A stretch of 64,000 nucleotides of DNA from an uncultured Nesterenkonia sp. (GTDB taxonomy: Bacteria > Actinomycetota > Actinomycetes > Actinomycetales > Micrococcaceae). The position numbers were made by a program, and so were the translations under genes. Position 1 is the first letter of the stretch. Each line of letters starts with the position of its first letter. Shown here in pieces: positions 37,151 through 48,797 of the stretch. The stretch is taken from positions 186,001 through 250,000 of the forward strand of contig CANLUC010000002.1 of NCBI GenBank assembly GCA_947494195.1, in the 5' to 3' direction. A model generated the notes under the pieces. That model had not been told where the DNA came from, searched no databases, and saw only the letters and a program-made list of their open reading frames with translations.

Positions 37151-39377
37151 CGCCAGCGCCTCCACCATTGCCGTTGCCGCCACCGTTGTCGCCGCCGTTG
37201 TCGCCGCCGTTGCCGCCACCGCCGTTGTCCTGATTGCTGCTGTTCCCCGCGCCCTCGTCGTCGTTGCCGTTGTCATTCCCGTTGTTGCTGTCGCCCCCTT
37301 CGTCCTCGGGTGCATCAGCGCCACCGCTCTCGGACTCGTCGGAGGGTTCCTCGGAGGGCTCAGGCTCCTCACTGGGCTCCTCAGAGGGTTCCTCGTCCTC
37401 GGGCTCATCCTCGGAGGGGGTGGGCTCCGGCTCGGGAGCCACTGCCACCACGAGGGTCACCAGGGATCCCTGGGGAATGTCGTCTCCTGCGCGGACCGAC
37501 TGACCGTTCACGCGCTGGCCCACCACCGTGCCTGCGGAGTAGTCGGTGCGTTCGTCCTCGATGGCATTCACACTGAGCCCGAGATCCTCGAGGATCGCCT
37601 GCGCCTCGGTGCGGCTGCGATTGAAGACCCCGGGCATCTCCACCTGACCGGTGGACAGGACCAGGTCGACCTCCGACCCTGGGCTCACGGAGGTGCCCTC
37701 ATCGGGATCCGTGCTGATCAGCATGTCTGCTTCGACTTCCGGGTCGTTCTCCCGGCTGATCTCGCCGACTTCCAGACCGACGCCCTCCAGGGCCTCGCGG
37801 ACTTCGTCCTCCGAGGAGCCACGCAGGTCATCCGGGACTCGTACGCTCTCTGGCCCTGCCGAGAGGTACAGCACCACTGCGCTGTCTGCAGGGACCGCGG
37901 TGCCGGAGGCCGGATCGGTGCGGACCGCCCGATCCTCTTCGATCTCGGGGTGCGGCTCGGTCTCCAGGGTGTAGTTCAGGTTCGCGTCCTCGAGCTCGGC
38001 GATGGCATCTTCGCGCGCGATGTCCTCCACCTCAGGTATCGAGACCTCGGATGTCTCCAGCATGTTCATCAGGGCGTAGGTGCCGCCCCCGACCAGCGCC
38101 AGGATGAGCAGCGTCCAGACCAGGATCAGCCCGCCGCGTCGTCGTCTCGGACGCGGAGCCGGCTCGGTGTAGGGCTGATAGAGGTCTGGGTCCTCGGGGG
38201 TGCGGGCGGAGAGGCGTGTGGCCATCGGCGCGGCACCAGCAGCGAGCACCTGGTTGAAGTCCTGCCGTCCACCGACGGCCCCCAGCGCGGCGGTCGGGTG
38301 ATCGTCGTCGTCGACACCGATTCCGATCAGCGCCTTCTGCAGAGCCTGGTTGAACTCCTCGGCCGTCTGGAACCGGCGCGCCGGATCCTTGGTCAGGGCC
38401 TTGCCCACCACTGACTCCATCGCAGGACTCACTCGCGGGTTGAAATCACTGACCTGAGGCGGCGCTTCACGCACGTGCTGGTAGGCCACAGAGACCGGAG
38501 ACTCGCCCTGGAACGGCGGCCGGTTGGCGAGCAGCTCGAAGAGCACACAACCGGCGGAGTAGAGGTCCGAGCGGTGATCCACCACCTCGCCGCGCGCCTG
38601 CTCCGGGGAGAGGTACTGGGCGGTGCCCACCACGGCCGAGGTCTGGGTCATGGTGGAGGCGGAGTCGGCCAGCGCTCGGGCGATGCCGAAGTCCATGACC
38701 TTGATCTGACCGGTCTGCGACACCATCACGTTGGAGGGCTTGATGTCGCGGTGGACGATGCCCTTCTCGTGGCTGTAGCCCAGCGCGCCCAGGATGCCGT
38801 GCATATACCCGGCGGTCTCATGCTCGGAGAGCGGCTTGTTCAGCGCGTGATCGATCTTCGACTGGAGCTGCGATCCGACCTGGTGCGCGGGGAGGTGATC
38901 CTCTCCGGCATGCACCCGGCCGGTGTCACCGAGCGAGAGGACATCCTCCTCCTGCTCGGGAGGCGGGGGCGGGGAAGAGCCCGCGGCGACGCGGGTCTCC
39001 TCCTCGTCGACGTCGGAGGTGTCGGTGATCTTCGGAGTCCCGTGCAGGATATGGCGCAGGGTCACGCCATCCACGTACTCCATGACGATGTAGGGGGTCT
39101 TGACCTCGTGGTGGGTCTGGTCCTCGACTTCTTCACGCCCGGAGTCGTAGACGGCGACGATGTTGGGATGGTTCAGCGAGGCGGAGGACTGGCCCTCGCG
39201 GCGGAAGCGGCCCTGGAACTGGGGGTCGCGGGCCAGGTCTGGGCGCAGCATCTTGACGGCGACCTTGCGATCAAGCGAGAGGTCATGGCCGAGATAGACG
39301 TCGGCCATCCCACCCCGACCGATCAGCGAGCTGATTCGGTAGCGGCCGTTGAGGATACGCTCAGCAGGCTCGGTCAT
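37143..39377 (-). CDS. pknB: PASTA-domain Ser/Thr protein kinase PknB
   Basis: Membrane kinase that senses muropeptides or lipid II and controls wall growth. The 744-residue protein has a kinase domain with K42, HRDIKPSN (209-216), DFG (229-231) and an activation loop rich in Thr (242-246), a membrane helix (416-437), three PASTA domains (about 445-512, 513-578, 579-650) and a 90-residue Glu/Pro then Gly/Asn tail. An insertion of about 65 acidic and proline-rich residues (113-178) separates the hinge from helix E, unusual for the family. It overlaps pknA by 4 nt and murT by 8 nt. Confidence 0.95.
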   Translation of the reverse strand: MTEPAERILNGRYRISSLIGRGGMADVYLGHDLSLDRKVAVKMLRPDLARDPQFQGRFRREGQSSASLNHPNIVAVYDSGREEVEDQTHHEVKTPYIVMEYVDGVTLRHILHGTPKITDTSDVDEEETRVAAGSSPPPPPEQEEDVLSLGDTGRVHAGEDHLPAHQVGSQLQSKIDHALNKPLSEHETAGYMHGILGALGYSHEKGIVHRDIKPSNVMVSQTGQIKVMDFGIARALADSASTMTQTSAVVGTAQYLSPEQARGEVVDHRSDLYSAGCVLFELLANRPPFQGESPVSVAYQHVREAPPQVSDFNPRVSPAMESVVGKALTKDPARRFQTAEEFNQALQKALIGIGVDDDDHPTAALGAVGGRQDFNQVLAAGAAPMATRLSARTPEDPDLYQPYTEPAPRPRRRRGGLILVWTLLILALVGGGTYALMNMLETSEVSIPEVEDIAREDAIAELEDANLNYTLETEPHPEIEEDRAVRTDPASGTAVPADSAVVLYLSAGPESVRVPDDLRGSSEDEVREALEGVGLEVGEISRENDPEVEADMLISTDPDEGTSVSPGSEVDLVLSTGQVEMPGVFNRSRTEAQAILEDLGLSVNAIEDERTDYSAGTVVGQRVNGQSVRAGDDIPQGSLVTLVVAVAPEPEPTPSEDEPEDEEPSEEPSEEPEPSEEPSDESESGGADAPEDEGGDSNNGNDNGNDDEGAGNSSNQDNGGGGNGGDNGGDNGGGNGNGGGAGDE

Positions 39378-41200
39378 AGTTCAGTTCCTGTCTCCGATCC
39401 TGGACCATCCTGGTCTGCGACGCCAGCCCGGGCGGGATCGCTGGAGGGTCGGGCACCTGATTCTGGGCTCGCCGGGTCAGCGTCGGCGTTCTGCCCAGCG
39501 TCGGGAGCGGCATCTGCGGCGTCTGCATCGTCCGCGTCGGTCCCGGGGTCGGTCGACGCGTCGGACGGGGCCCCGCTGGTGGGCTCCCTCGACGGCTCCT
39601 CGGCGGGGCTCTGCTGCTCGGCGCTGTTCTGTTGATCCGCCGGGGCGTCCTGCTCGCCGTTCTGCGTGTCGTTCTGGCCGCTGTTCTGCTCGCCATTTTG
39701 CTGGGAGCCCGGCTCGGCATCCTGCTCCATGTCCTGGGGGCCGGAGGAGTAGAGCACCGTGATGGTCGAACCCACGGGGACCTCGCCCTCCGGTGAGACT
39801 CCTGTGACGACGCCGGCAGGCTGGCTGGACACCACAGGTTCGGCCTGGACCTGCATCCCCGCCTGCTGCAGCGCGACCGTCGCCTCGTCGAGGGAGAGAC
39901 CCAGGTAGCTGCCCTCCAGGACCTCGACCAGCTCGGTCCCCGGCGTGATGGTCTCGGTGACGGTCGGGCTGGGTTCAGACTCCTCGGACGGGTCTCCAGC
40001 GCCGCCCTGCGGGAAGAAGTAGGAGGCCACGAGCGCAAGCAGCACCAGGGCGAGCAGGCCCATGAGCGGCCAGTACCAGCGACGGCCTCCATGCGGTCGG
40101 GGCTGCTCGGAGCCGGAAGCAGACGCTCGTGTGCCCGGCTCATCTGCCCGAGGGCGAGATGCGGCGGCCCCCGGGGTGGTCCCGTACTGGGCCGTATGTT
40201 CGTCGGCGGCGGGCTGCTCAGGAGTGCGCGCCGAGGCCGCGCCGGCACCGGCAACGCCCGGCGCCGGGACCACGGCGGTGGGCTGGGTGTCATGCCGCGG
40301 TATCGCCTGTGTGGCGTCCTGCGCATCGGCGCCGTCCATATGCGCCGCCATGCCCGGGACGGCCTTGACCGCGGCCTCCGGGTCATGGCGCAGCAGCGCG
40401 TCTGCCGCCTCGGCAAGCTTGGTCGCGGTCATCGGACGCTGGGAAGGGTCCTTCTCCAGCATCGACATGATCAGCGCGCGCACCGGTTCAGGCACGGTCT
40501 CGGGCAGGGCCGGGGGAGGCTCATTGACCTGCTTCAGCGCAATGGCGATCTGCGACTCGCCCGTGAATGGGCGGTGGCCCGCGATCGCCTCATAGCCGAT
40601 GATGCCCAGCGCGTAGATGTCGGAGGATCCCGTCGCGTGCTGTCCCGTGGCCTGCTCCGGGGAGAGGTACTGGACGGTGCCCATGACCTGGCCCGTGGCG
40701 GTCAGCGGCACCTGGTCCGCCAGTCGGGCAATGCCGAAGTCGGTGATCTTCACCCGGCGCGTGGGGGTGATGAGCAGATTGCCCGGCTTCACGTCACGGT
40801 GCACCAGTCCCTGGTCGTGGGCCACCTGCAGGGCGCGCCCGGTCTGCGCGATGATCGAGAGAGTCTTCTCCCAGGAAAGCGTCTTGTCCGTCTCCAGCAG
40901 GACCGAGAGCGGCCGTCCCGGAACCAGCTCCATGACCAGATAGCCGGAGCCCGACTGTTCGCCGTAGTCGTAGATGTCGGCGATGCCGGGGTGGTTCAGG
41001 AGGGCGGTGTGGCGCGCTTCAGCGCGGAATCGGCGCAGGAACGCCTCGTCCCCGGTGTACTCCTCCTTGAGGATCTTGATCGCCACAGTGCGTCCCAGCA
41101 CCTGGTCGGAGGCCTTCCAGACCTCGCCCATGCCGCCGATGGCGATGCGTTCGGTGAGCTGGTAGCGCTCACCCATCAGGATGCCGACAACTGGCCTCAT
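39374..41200 (-). CDS. pknA: Ser/Thr protein kinase PknA with one PASTA-like domain
   Basis: The 608-residue protein has a kinase domain (K42, HRDVKPGN at 134-141, [13 protein letters not shown]), an Ala/Pro linker, a membrane helix near residues 380-400, one PASTA-like repeat after it and a disordered Gln/Asn/Asp/Ala-rich tail of about 130 residues. Mycobacterial PknA has no PASTA domain, so the outer part differs from that model. It is tightly coupled to pbpA and pknB by ATGA overlaps and should act on division and elongation proteins. Confidence 0.93.
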   Translation of the reverse strand: MRPVVGILMGERYQLTERIAIGGMGEVWKASDQVLGRTVAIKILKEEYTGDEAFLRRFRAEARHTALLNHPGIADIYDYGEQSGSGYLVMELVPGRPLSVLLETDKTLSWEKTLSIIAQTGRALQVAHDQGLVHRDVKPGNLLITPTRRVKITDFGIARLADQVPLTATGQVMGTVQYLSPEQATGQHATGSSDIYALGIIGYEAIAGHRPFTGESQIAIALKQVNEPPPALPETVPEPVRALIMSMLEKDPSQRPMTATKLAEAADALLRHDPEAAVKAVPGMAAHMDGADAQDATQAIPRHDTQPTAVVPAPGVAGAGAASARTPEQPAADEHTAQYGTTPGAAASRPRADEPGTRASASGSEQPRPHGGRRWYWPLMGLLALVLLALVASYFFPQGGAGDPSEESEPSPTVTETITPGTELVEVLEGSYLGLSLDEATVALQQAGMQVQAEPVVSSQPAGVVTGVSPEGEVPVGSTITVLYSSGPQDMEQDAEPGSQQNGEQNSGQNDTQNGEQDAPADQQNSAEQQSPAEEPSREPTSGAPSDASTDPGTDADDADAADAAPDAGQNADADPASPESGARPSSDPARAGVADQDGPGSETGTEL

Positions 41201-42642
41201 TCGATCGCCGCCTCGAGCATGGTCAGCAGCCCGGGAGCTGTGAGTGAGGAGCCGGTGTCATAGTCGATGCGCTCATACGCCACGGTCACGGCATACTGCG
41301 GGTCGTCGGCGGGGGCGAACCCGGTGATCCAGGAGTTCACCTCTCCGGTGTCGCCGCCGATCTCTGCGGTGCCCGTCTTGGCCGCCACGTCGAAGCTGCC
41401 GGTCTGCGCGCGGGTTGCGGTGCCCGTTTCGACGACTCCGACCATCATCTCGGTGATCTCGTCGGCGACATCCTCGCTGGTCACCTCGGAGAGCACCTCG
41501 GGTTCAGTGGTGGAGAGCAGCTGGAGGTCCGAGCCGCGAATGGCATCCACGAGGGTGGGCTGCATCAAGGTTCCGCCGTTGGCGATGGCCGAGGTCACCA
41601 TGTTCATCTGCAGCGGCGTCGCGGTGACGCTCTGCTGGCCGATGGCGGAGAGGGCCAGTTCGTTGTCGGGAAGGTCTTCCGGGAAGGCCGAGGTGGCGAC
41701 CTCCAGCGGGATCCCCAGATCTTCCGAGTTGAATCCGAAGGCCTCGGCGCTCTCCCGGATGGGGTCCTCGCCGAGTTCCAGAGCGGCCTCAGCGAAGGGA
41801 GTGTTGCAGGACTGCGCCACGATCCAGGACAGCTCTGCCTGCGGGCGCTGCGCACAGATGCCGCGCTCGAAGTTCTCCAGCTCCGTGGTCGTGCCGGGAA
41901 GCGTGATCGAGTTCGGGTTCTCCAGCACCGTGTCCGGCTCGTAGTCCCCGGACTCGAGCATCGCGACGAGGTCGATCAGCTTGAATGTGGAACCGGGCGC
42001 GATGGTGGTGGAGATCGCGCGGGAGGTGTAGCGCAGGTCCTCGTCAGCCTCCAGCTGTTCCTGGTTTCGCACCAATTCGCTCGAGTCCTGCACAGCGAGC
42101 AGGTTGTTGTTGTAGCTGGGCTTCGAAGCCATGGCCTTGATGTCTCCGGTGGCGATCTCGCTGACGATGATGCTCCCGCGGGTCCCATCGGGGATCTGGT
42201 CGTAGGCAAGCTGCTGCAGCTCCCCGTCGAGGGTCAGCTCCACCTGACCGCCATCCATGGTGTCGCCGGTGAACACCGACGCGATCCGGTCGAAGAACTG
42301 GCTGTCGGACTGCCCGGAGAGGTACTCGTTGAGCGTGCGCTCAAGACCCGTGGCGTTGGCGATGGAGTAGGTCCCGGTGATTCCCGAGTACAGCTCGGGC
42401 GCGTTGTAGACCCGCTGGTAGTCGAAGCTCGAGTTGTCCGAGGGCACCGACTCGGCGATGGCACTGCCATCCACGGTGATCGCACCGCGCGGGGCTCCGC
42501 GGTCCTCATAGAGCTGGCGCACATTATTGGGGTTCGCGTTGAGCTCGTCGGTCACTCCGACCTGAATGATGGACAGCGCGGCGAAGAGCGTGATGAACAG
42601 GCCCACGGAGACGACCCAGGTGTGGCGAATGGCGTTGTTCAC
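41197..42642 (-). CDS. pbpA: Class B penicillin-binding protein PbpA
   Basis: A peptidoglycan transpeptidase working with RodA. The 481-residue protein has one N-terminal membrane helix (about 8-28), a dimerisation domain and a transpeptidase domain with S218-TFK, SCN (278-280) and KTG (422-424). It has an unusually high share of Asp/Glu on the outer part. Overlaps of 4 nt with rodA and pknA mark it as part of the conserved operon. Confidence 0.95.
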   Translation of the reverse strand: MNNAIRHTWVVSVGLFITLFAALSIIQVGVTDELNANPNNVRQLYEDRGAPRGAITVDGSAIAESVPSDNSSFDYQRVYNAPELYSGITGTYSIANATGLERTLNEYLSGQSDSQFFDRIASVFTGDTMDGGQVELTLDGELQQLAYDQIPDGTRGSIIVSEIATGDIKAMASKPSYNNNLLAVQDSSELVRNQEQLEADEDLRYTSRAISTTIAPGSTFKLIDLVAMLESGDYEPDTVLENPNSITLPGTTTELENFERGICAQRPQAELSWIVAQSCNTPFAEAALELGEDPIRESAEAFGFNSEDLGIPLEVATSAFPEDLPDNELALSAIGQQSVTATPLQMNMVTSAIANGGTLMQPTLVDAIRGSDLQLLSTTEPEVLSEVTSEDVADEITEMMVGVVETGTATRAQTGSFDVAAKTGTAEIGGDTGEVNSWITGFAPADDPQYAVTVAYERIDYDTGSSLTAPGLLTMLEAAIE

Positions 42643-44140
42643 TGGGTTCCTCCTCGCGGTGCGTGGTCCAGACGGGTGTGGTCCTCATCGGTGGGCGACG
42701 GAGCCGGCGGGGCGCTGTGCCGACGCACGGCGGTCTCGCGGGCGCCCGGCCCGTCCGACTGCAGCCGGGATTCGGTCCCGGAGGAGGCTTCCCCGGTCGC
42801 GTTGACCATCGGGCCCACGATCACGGGTTGGCGTGCAGCATGGGAGATCAGCAGGACCAGCGCGACGATCAGCCAGTTCGCCAGCAGTGCAGAACCACCA
42901 GCAGCCAGGAACGGAGTCGCAAGACCGGTCAGCGGAATGACCCGGGTGATGCCGCCCACGACCACGAAGACCTGCAGCACGAGCACCACGGCCAGACCCA
43001 CGGCGAGCAGCTTGCCGAAGGTGTCTCGGGTGCCCAGTCCGGCGCGCATATAGCGGCTGAACAGCAGCAGGTAGAGCAGCAGCATGGCGGAGAGGCCGAT
43101 GAAGCCCAGCTCCTCACCGAAGGCGGTGATGATCATGTCCGAATTGGCCAGTGAGACCATGTTCGGATTCCCCGAACCCAGCCCGGTGCCGGCCAGACCG
43201 CCGTGAGCGAGCCCGAAGAGTCCCTGCACCACCTGGTGGGAGCCGCCGAAGGCACGGTTGTAGATCTCGGGGTCAAAAGCGTTGAGCCAGATCTCCACGC
43301 GGTCCCGGAAGTGACCGACGAACTGATAGGCCAGAGCCGCGCCGAAGAGCATGAAGACCGCGCCGATGGCGATCCAGGAGAACCGTGAGGTGGCCACGTA
43401 GATCACGGCCACGAAGAGGCCGAAGAACATCAGCGCGTTGCCCAGATCGTTCTGCACGACCAACACTCCGATGGCCACGATCCAGGCGATGAACATCGGC
43501 GCGAGATCGCGCAGCCGGGGGAAGGTGACGGGGCCGACCTTGCGTCCCGCCAGGAGGATCAGGTCGCGGTTGTTGGCCAGGAAGCCGGCGAAGAACACTG
43601 CCAGCGTGATCTTGGCGATCTCGCTGGGCTGGAAGGAGGCGAAGCCGAGATCCACCCAGATCCGGGCGCCGTTCTCCTCGGAGCCGAGTCCCGGGAGAAT
43701 CGGCATGAACAGCAGCAGCACGCTGACCGCGAGCGAGATATAGGTCAGCTGCCGCAGTCGTCGGTGATCCTTGAGCAGCCAGAGCAGCACGATGGCGGCG
43801 ACGATCGAGACACCGGTCCAGAGCAGCTGCCGGTCCGCGACGCCGGAGTAGCTCGCGGTGAAGTCGAGCCGATGGATCATCGCGATGCCGAGACCGTTCA
43901 GCGTCACCACGATGGGAAGGATGAAGGGGTCCGCGTACTTGGCGCGCAGTCGCAGGACCACGTGGAAGGCCAGCACCAGGCCGGCGTAGACGGAGCCCTC
44001 GACGAAGTAGTCGTTGGTGATGGGCTCATCCAGCGCGAAGGCGACCAGCATCTGGGCGCCGATCGCCACGGTGAGCGCCATCAGCAGCAGCACGAGTTCG
44101 AGGTTCCGTCGGGGCTTGTACACCTGGTGGGTCTGAGTGC

Positions 44141-44144
<4 letters not shown>
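42639..44144 (-). CDS. rodA: SEDS peptidoglycan polymerase RodA/FtsW
   Basis: Polymerises lipid II into glycan strands with PbpA. The 501-residue protein has about 12 membrane helices of the SEDS family, with the conserved QPSEIAKI segment and a long outer loop before FGGSHQVVQGLFGLAHGG. The cytoplasmic tail of about 55 residues is charged. The start is TTG 44144, which overlaps the pstP stop as TTGA. Confidence 0.95.
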
Positions 44145-45838
<1,694 letters not shown>

Positions 45839-45841
45839 GGG

Positions 45842-46348
45842 CTAGGTCCTCAGCTCCAGGACGGTCTTGCCGATCCGGATCCGATCTCCGGGCTCCACCG
45901 TGGAGGCGCGGGTGAGCTGTTCGTCGCCCAGCCAGGTGCCGTTGGTGGATCCCAGGTCTTCGAGGAACCAGCGTGATCCCTGCGGGAAGAGCCGGGCGTG
46001 CTTGCCCGAGGCGTAGTCGTCGTCGAGCACCAGCGTGCACTCCTGGGCGCGGCCCATCATGATCGATGCCGATCCCAGCGGCAGTTCGGTTCCGGCCAGC
46101 GGTCCCTCGCTCACCAGCAGGCGGCGTGGCCGAGGGCGCGGGGTCGGACCGCTGTGGCTCGCGGCAGCGGGCGCCGGGGGCCCGTTGCGCGGACCCGGCG
46201 CAGCGCTGGGTCCGGATGCTGCGGCGCGCGCCCGTGAGCGCTTGGAGATGGTCATGTCCCGGCCCTGGGCTCCGATGATGGACAGGATCAGGATCCAGAG
46301 CAGCAGCAGCAGACCGAACTGCAGCACGGTGACAGCGAGTTCACTCAT
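45842..46348 (-). CDS. fhaB: FHA-domain protein FhaB (FipA-like)
   Basis: A 168-residue protein with an N-terminal membrane helix (about 7-28), a basic Ala/Pro-rich linker and a C-terminal FHA domain with the phosphothreonine-binding GRAQECTLVLDD, SGKHARL and STNGTWLG segments. FhaB/FipA links PknA/PknB signalling to FtsZ and FtsQ in mycobacteria. It lies 14 nt after fhaA and 3 nt before pstP. Confidence 0.93.
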   Translation of the reverse strand: MSELAVTVLQFGLLLLLWILILSIIGAQGRDMTISKRSRARAAASGPSAAPGPRNGPPAPAAASHSGPTPRPRPRRLLVSEGPLAGTELPLGSASIMMGRAQECTLVLDDDYASGKHARLFPQGSRWFLEDLGSTNGTWLGDEQLTRASTVEPGDRIRIGKTVLELRT

Positions 46349-46361
46349 ATCTCAGCGTCCT

Positions 46362-47153
46362 TCAGCTCAGGCGGAAGCGCAGGCGCGCATTGCCGAGCGA
46401 GATGAGGGCGCCATCGGTGAGCTGAACCTTGGAGTGATCTCCGGTGAGCTGTTCACCGTCCACATAGGACCCGTTGGTGGAACCGAGGTCACGGGCGTAC
46501 CAGCTCCCGGCGGAGCGGAACAGCTCCACATGCTTGCGGGAGACGCCGGTGTCAGGAACGGTGACATCCGCGGAGGTGGAGCGCCCGATCACGGTGGAAT
46601 CTGGACGCAGCGGGTAGGTCCGCTCCTCATATTCCAGGCTCGCCGCGCGTTCAGGAGCCGGTGCCGGCACGGGTGCAGGGCGCGAGGGGACGGTGGGCTG
46701 AGCCATGGTGGAGGGCAGCGGCGCTCCTGCGGAGGGGCCCGCAGCGGGGGAGGAGGCCTGCGGCGCGACCGGGCTGGACTGGGCGTCCTTGTCCGTGCGC
46801 GATTCGATGCTGAGCTGGCCGCGCTTGAGCTCGGTGTTCTTCACGAAGGTCGCCCTGACCGGACCCAGCAGGGTGTAGCCCTGGGATTCGGCATGGCGCA
46901 GGATCTCCTCGCAGAGCTCCTCAGCGAGGGTCACGCCGTACTTCTTGGCCTCGGTGAAGTCCTCCTCGGCAAGGCGGATCTTGTACAGGTTCGGTGCCAG
47001 GCTGTGACCTTCTGCGACGGTCTTGGACTCTCGGTCCATATGACGGCGTACGGCGGTGGCGATCTCCACGGGTCCGAGACTCCCTCCTCGTCCTGAGAAG
47101 GCACCGCGGACGGCCTTTTCGATGCCGCGTTCGAGGTTGTCGAGCAGTCCCAC
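46362..47153 (-). CDS. fhaA: FHA-domain protein FhaA
   Basis: A 263-residue protein with an N-terminal DUF3662 domain (1 to about 120, MGLLDNLERGIEKAV), a Pro/Ala linker and a C-terminal FHA domain (about 175-263; IGRSTSADVTV, SRKHVEL, STNGSYV). In mycobacteria FhaA binds the phosphorylated MurJ pseudokinase. GTG 47153 is chosen rather than 47159: it gives the normal MGLLD start and leaves AAGGAGG at 5 nt. It heads the operon ending in gatD. Confidence 0.93.
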   Translation of the reverse strand: MGLLDNLERGIEKAVRGAFSGRGGSLGPVEIATAVRRHMDRESKTVAEGHSLAPNLYKIRLAEEDFTEAKKYGVTLAEELCEEILRHAESQGYTLLGPVRATFVKNTELKRGQLSIESRTDKDAQSSPVAPQASSPAAGPSAGAPLPSTMAQPTVPSRPAPVPAPAPERAASLEYEERTYPLRPDSTVIGRSTSADVTVPDTGVSRKHVELFRSAGSWYARDLGSTNGSYVDGEQLTGDHSKVQLTDGALISLGNARLRFRLS

Positions 47154-47227
47154 CGGCACCTCCTTCTGCTGATGAATGTCTGCCCTGTCCCGGGACTGCT
47201 ACGTCCAGGGGCGGGCGCTAAATGCCG

Positions 47228-47233
47228 AGTCTA
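47228..47233 (-). promoter_or_regulatory. Candidate -10 for the fhaA operon
   Basis: TAGACT on the minus strand, about 75 nt upstream of the fhaA start; the -35 region is weak. It would drive the nine-gene fhaA-gatD line. Confidence 0.4.
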
Positions 47234-47308
47234 CTGTCTCACCCTGGGGCTGTGCCGCTCATCAGCCCTGGGGAGAAGCTAACGATCGGATGAACCTGAG
47301 TGTGACGC

Positions 47309-47337
47309 TTGCCACATCGAGAAGATGGTGTTACTTT
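47309..47337 (+). promoter_or_regulatory. Promoter of the oligosaccharide importer operon
   Basis: TTGCCA (47309-47314), a 17-nt spacer and TACTTT (47332-47337), directly followed by the LacI-type operator. Confidence 0.65.
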
Positions 47338-47347
47338 CATCTCACCG

Positions 47348-47361
47348 TGAGAGCGCTCTCA
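47348..47361. promoter_or_regulatory. LacI/CebR-type operator
   Basis: TGAGAGCGCTCTCA, a perfect 14-bp palindrome with the central GAGCGCTC of CebR boxes (TGGGAGCGCTCCCA in Streptomyces). It lies from about +5 of the predicted transcript and is a likely target of the LacI protein encoded at 52290. Confidence 0.8.
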
Positions 47362-47412
47362 TAAGAGGCTATGAGGAACCGCTCGCACCTCACATCGAAG
47401 GAGATATCCGTG

Positions 47413-48795
47413 ATGAGGACAACTGATCACAACCAAGAGGACCACAGCTCCTCCGCGCGAGCTGCGGCCCAGCTCGCACCGGCGCGAGCTGGTGGCGGCT
47501 CCCGCCGTCGCTCCCGCCTGCTGCAGGGGGTGGCGCTCACCTCGGTGATGACGCTGGCACTGACAGCCTGCGGCGGGTCCGCCGAGGGCGACGACTCCTC
47601 AGGAGGCGCTGCCGAGGGAGAGGACGTGACCCTCAGCGTCACCACGTTCAACGAGTTCGGCTACGAGGACCTCTTTGAAGAATACGAGGAGCTCAACGAC
47701 AACATCACCATTGAGCACAACAAGATCGACACGGCGGAGAACGCCCGTGACTCCCTGCGCAACAGCCTCGGCGCTGGCCAGGGCGCCTCGGACATCGAAC
47801 CCATCGAGGTCGACTGGCTCGCAGAGTTCCAGCAGTACCCGGACCGCTTCGAGGATCTCACCGATCCCGAGCTCGAAGATCGCTGGCTGGACTGGAAGTA
47901 CGAGGACGCGGTCCTCGAAGACGGCCGACTGATCGGCTACGGCACCGACAGCGGTCCACAGGCGGTCTGCTACCGAGCCGACCTCTTCGAAGAGGCGGGC
48001 CTGCCCACCGAACGTGAAGAGGTGGCTGAGTTCCTCGGGGACAGCTGGGAAGACTACTTCGCCGCGGGTCGCGAGTTCGTCGCTGAATCGGACTCCGCCT
48101 GGTACTCCGGCTCGGACAACATCTGGCAGGGCATGATCAACCAGGTCGAGGTGCCGTACCAGAATGAAGAGGGCGAGATCATCGCCGATACGAACCCCGA
48201 GGTCAAGGATCTCTACGATCAGCTGCTCGAAGCCTCCGTGGAGGACGAGCTCTCCGCAGGTCTGGCCCAGTGGAGCGGTGACTGGTCCGATGCCTTCCAG
48301 CGCGACGAGACCTTCGCGACCATGATGTGCCCGGGCTGGATGCTCGGCATCATCGAGGGCAACGCCGCAGAGGTCGAGGGCTGGGACATCGCCAACACCT
48401 TCCCAGGCGGCGGGGGCAACTGGGGCGGGTCATACCTGACCGTCCCCTCGCAGGGCGAGAACATCGAGGAAGCCAAGAAGCTGGCAGCCTGGCTGACCGC
48501 TCCCGAGCAGCAGCTCAAGGCCTTCGACGTCGTGGGAGCATTCCCGTCGACCACCGAGGCGCTCGAGTCGGAGGAGCTTCTCTCCTCCACCAATGAGTTC
48601 TTCAACGAGGCACCCACCGGTGAGATCCTCGCTGAACGGGCGGACGCCGTGGAGACTCAGCCGCTGAAGGGCACCGAGTACCTGACCATCAACGTGGCGA
48701 TCCAGGACGCGATCAACCGGGTGGATGTCGATGGGATCGATGACCCCGACGCCTCCTGGGAGAAGTTCGTCAACGACATGGAAGCCCTGCGCTGA
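47413..48795 (+). CDS. Sugar ABC transporter substrate-binding lipoprotein (CebE-like)
   Basis: Captures an oligosaccharide outside the membrane for the two permeases downstream. From ATG 47413 it has 460 residues; AAGGAG lies 9 nt upstream (GTG 47410 is equally possible, and a frame from 47371 is less likely because it begins only 10 nt after the operator). The signal peptide is unusually long: an Arg-rich n-region to about residue 36, a hydrophobic core and the lipobox LTAC with lipidated C53. The mature protein is very acidic. The cellobiose-type assignment rests on the neighbouring GH1 enzyme and CebR-like operator. Confidence 0.85.
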   Translation: MRTTDHNQEDHSSSARAAAQLAPARAGGGSRRRSRLLQGVALTSVMTLALTACGGSAEGDDSSGGAAEGEDVTLSVTTFNEFGYEDLFEEYEELNDNITIEHNKIDTAENARDSLRNSLGAGQGASDIEPIEVDWLAEFQQYPDRFEDLTDPELEDRWLDWKYEDAVLEDGRLIGYGTDSGPQAVCYRADLFEEAGLPTEREEVAEFLGDSWEDYFAAGREFVAESDSAWYSGSDNIWQGMINQVEVPYQNEEGEIIADTNPEVKDLYDQLLEASVEDELSAGLAQWSGDWSDAFQRDETFATMMCPGWMLGIIEGNAAEVEGWDIANTFPGGGGNWGGSYLTVPSQGENIEEAKKLAAWLTAPEQQLKAFDVVGAFPSTTEALESEELLSSTNEFFNEAPTGEILAERADAVETQPLKGTEYLTINVAIQDAINRVDVDGIDDPDASWEKFVNDMEALR

Positions 48796-48797
48796 TC

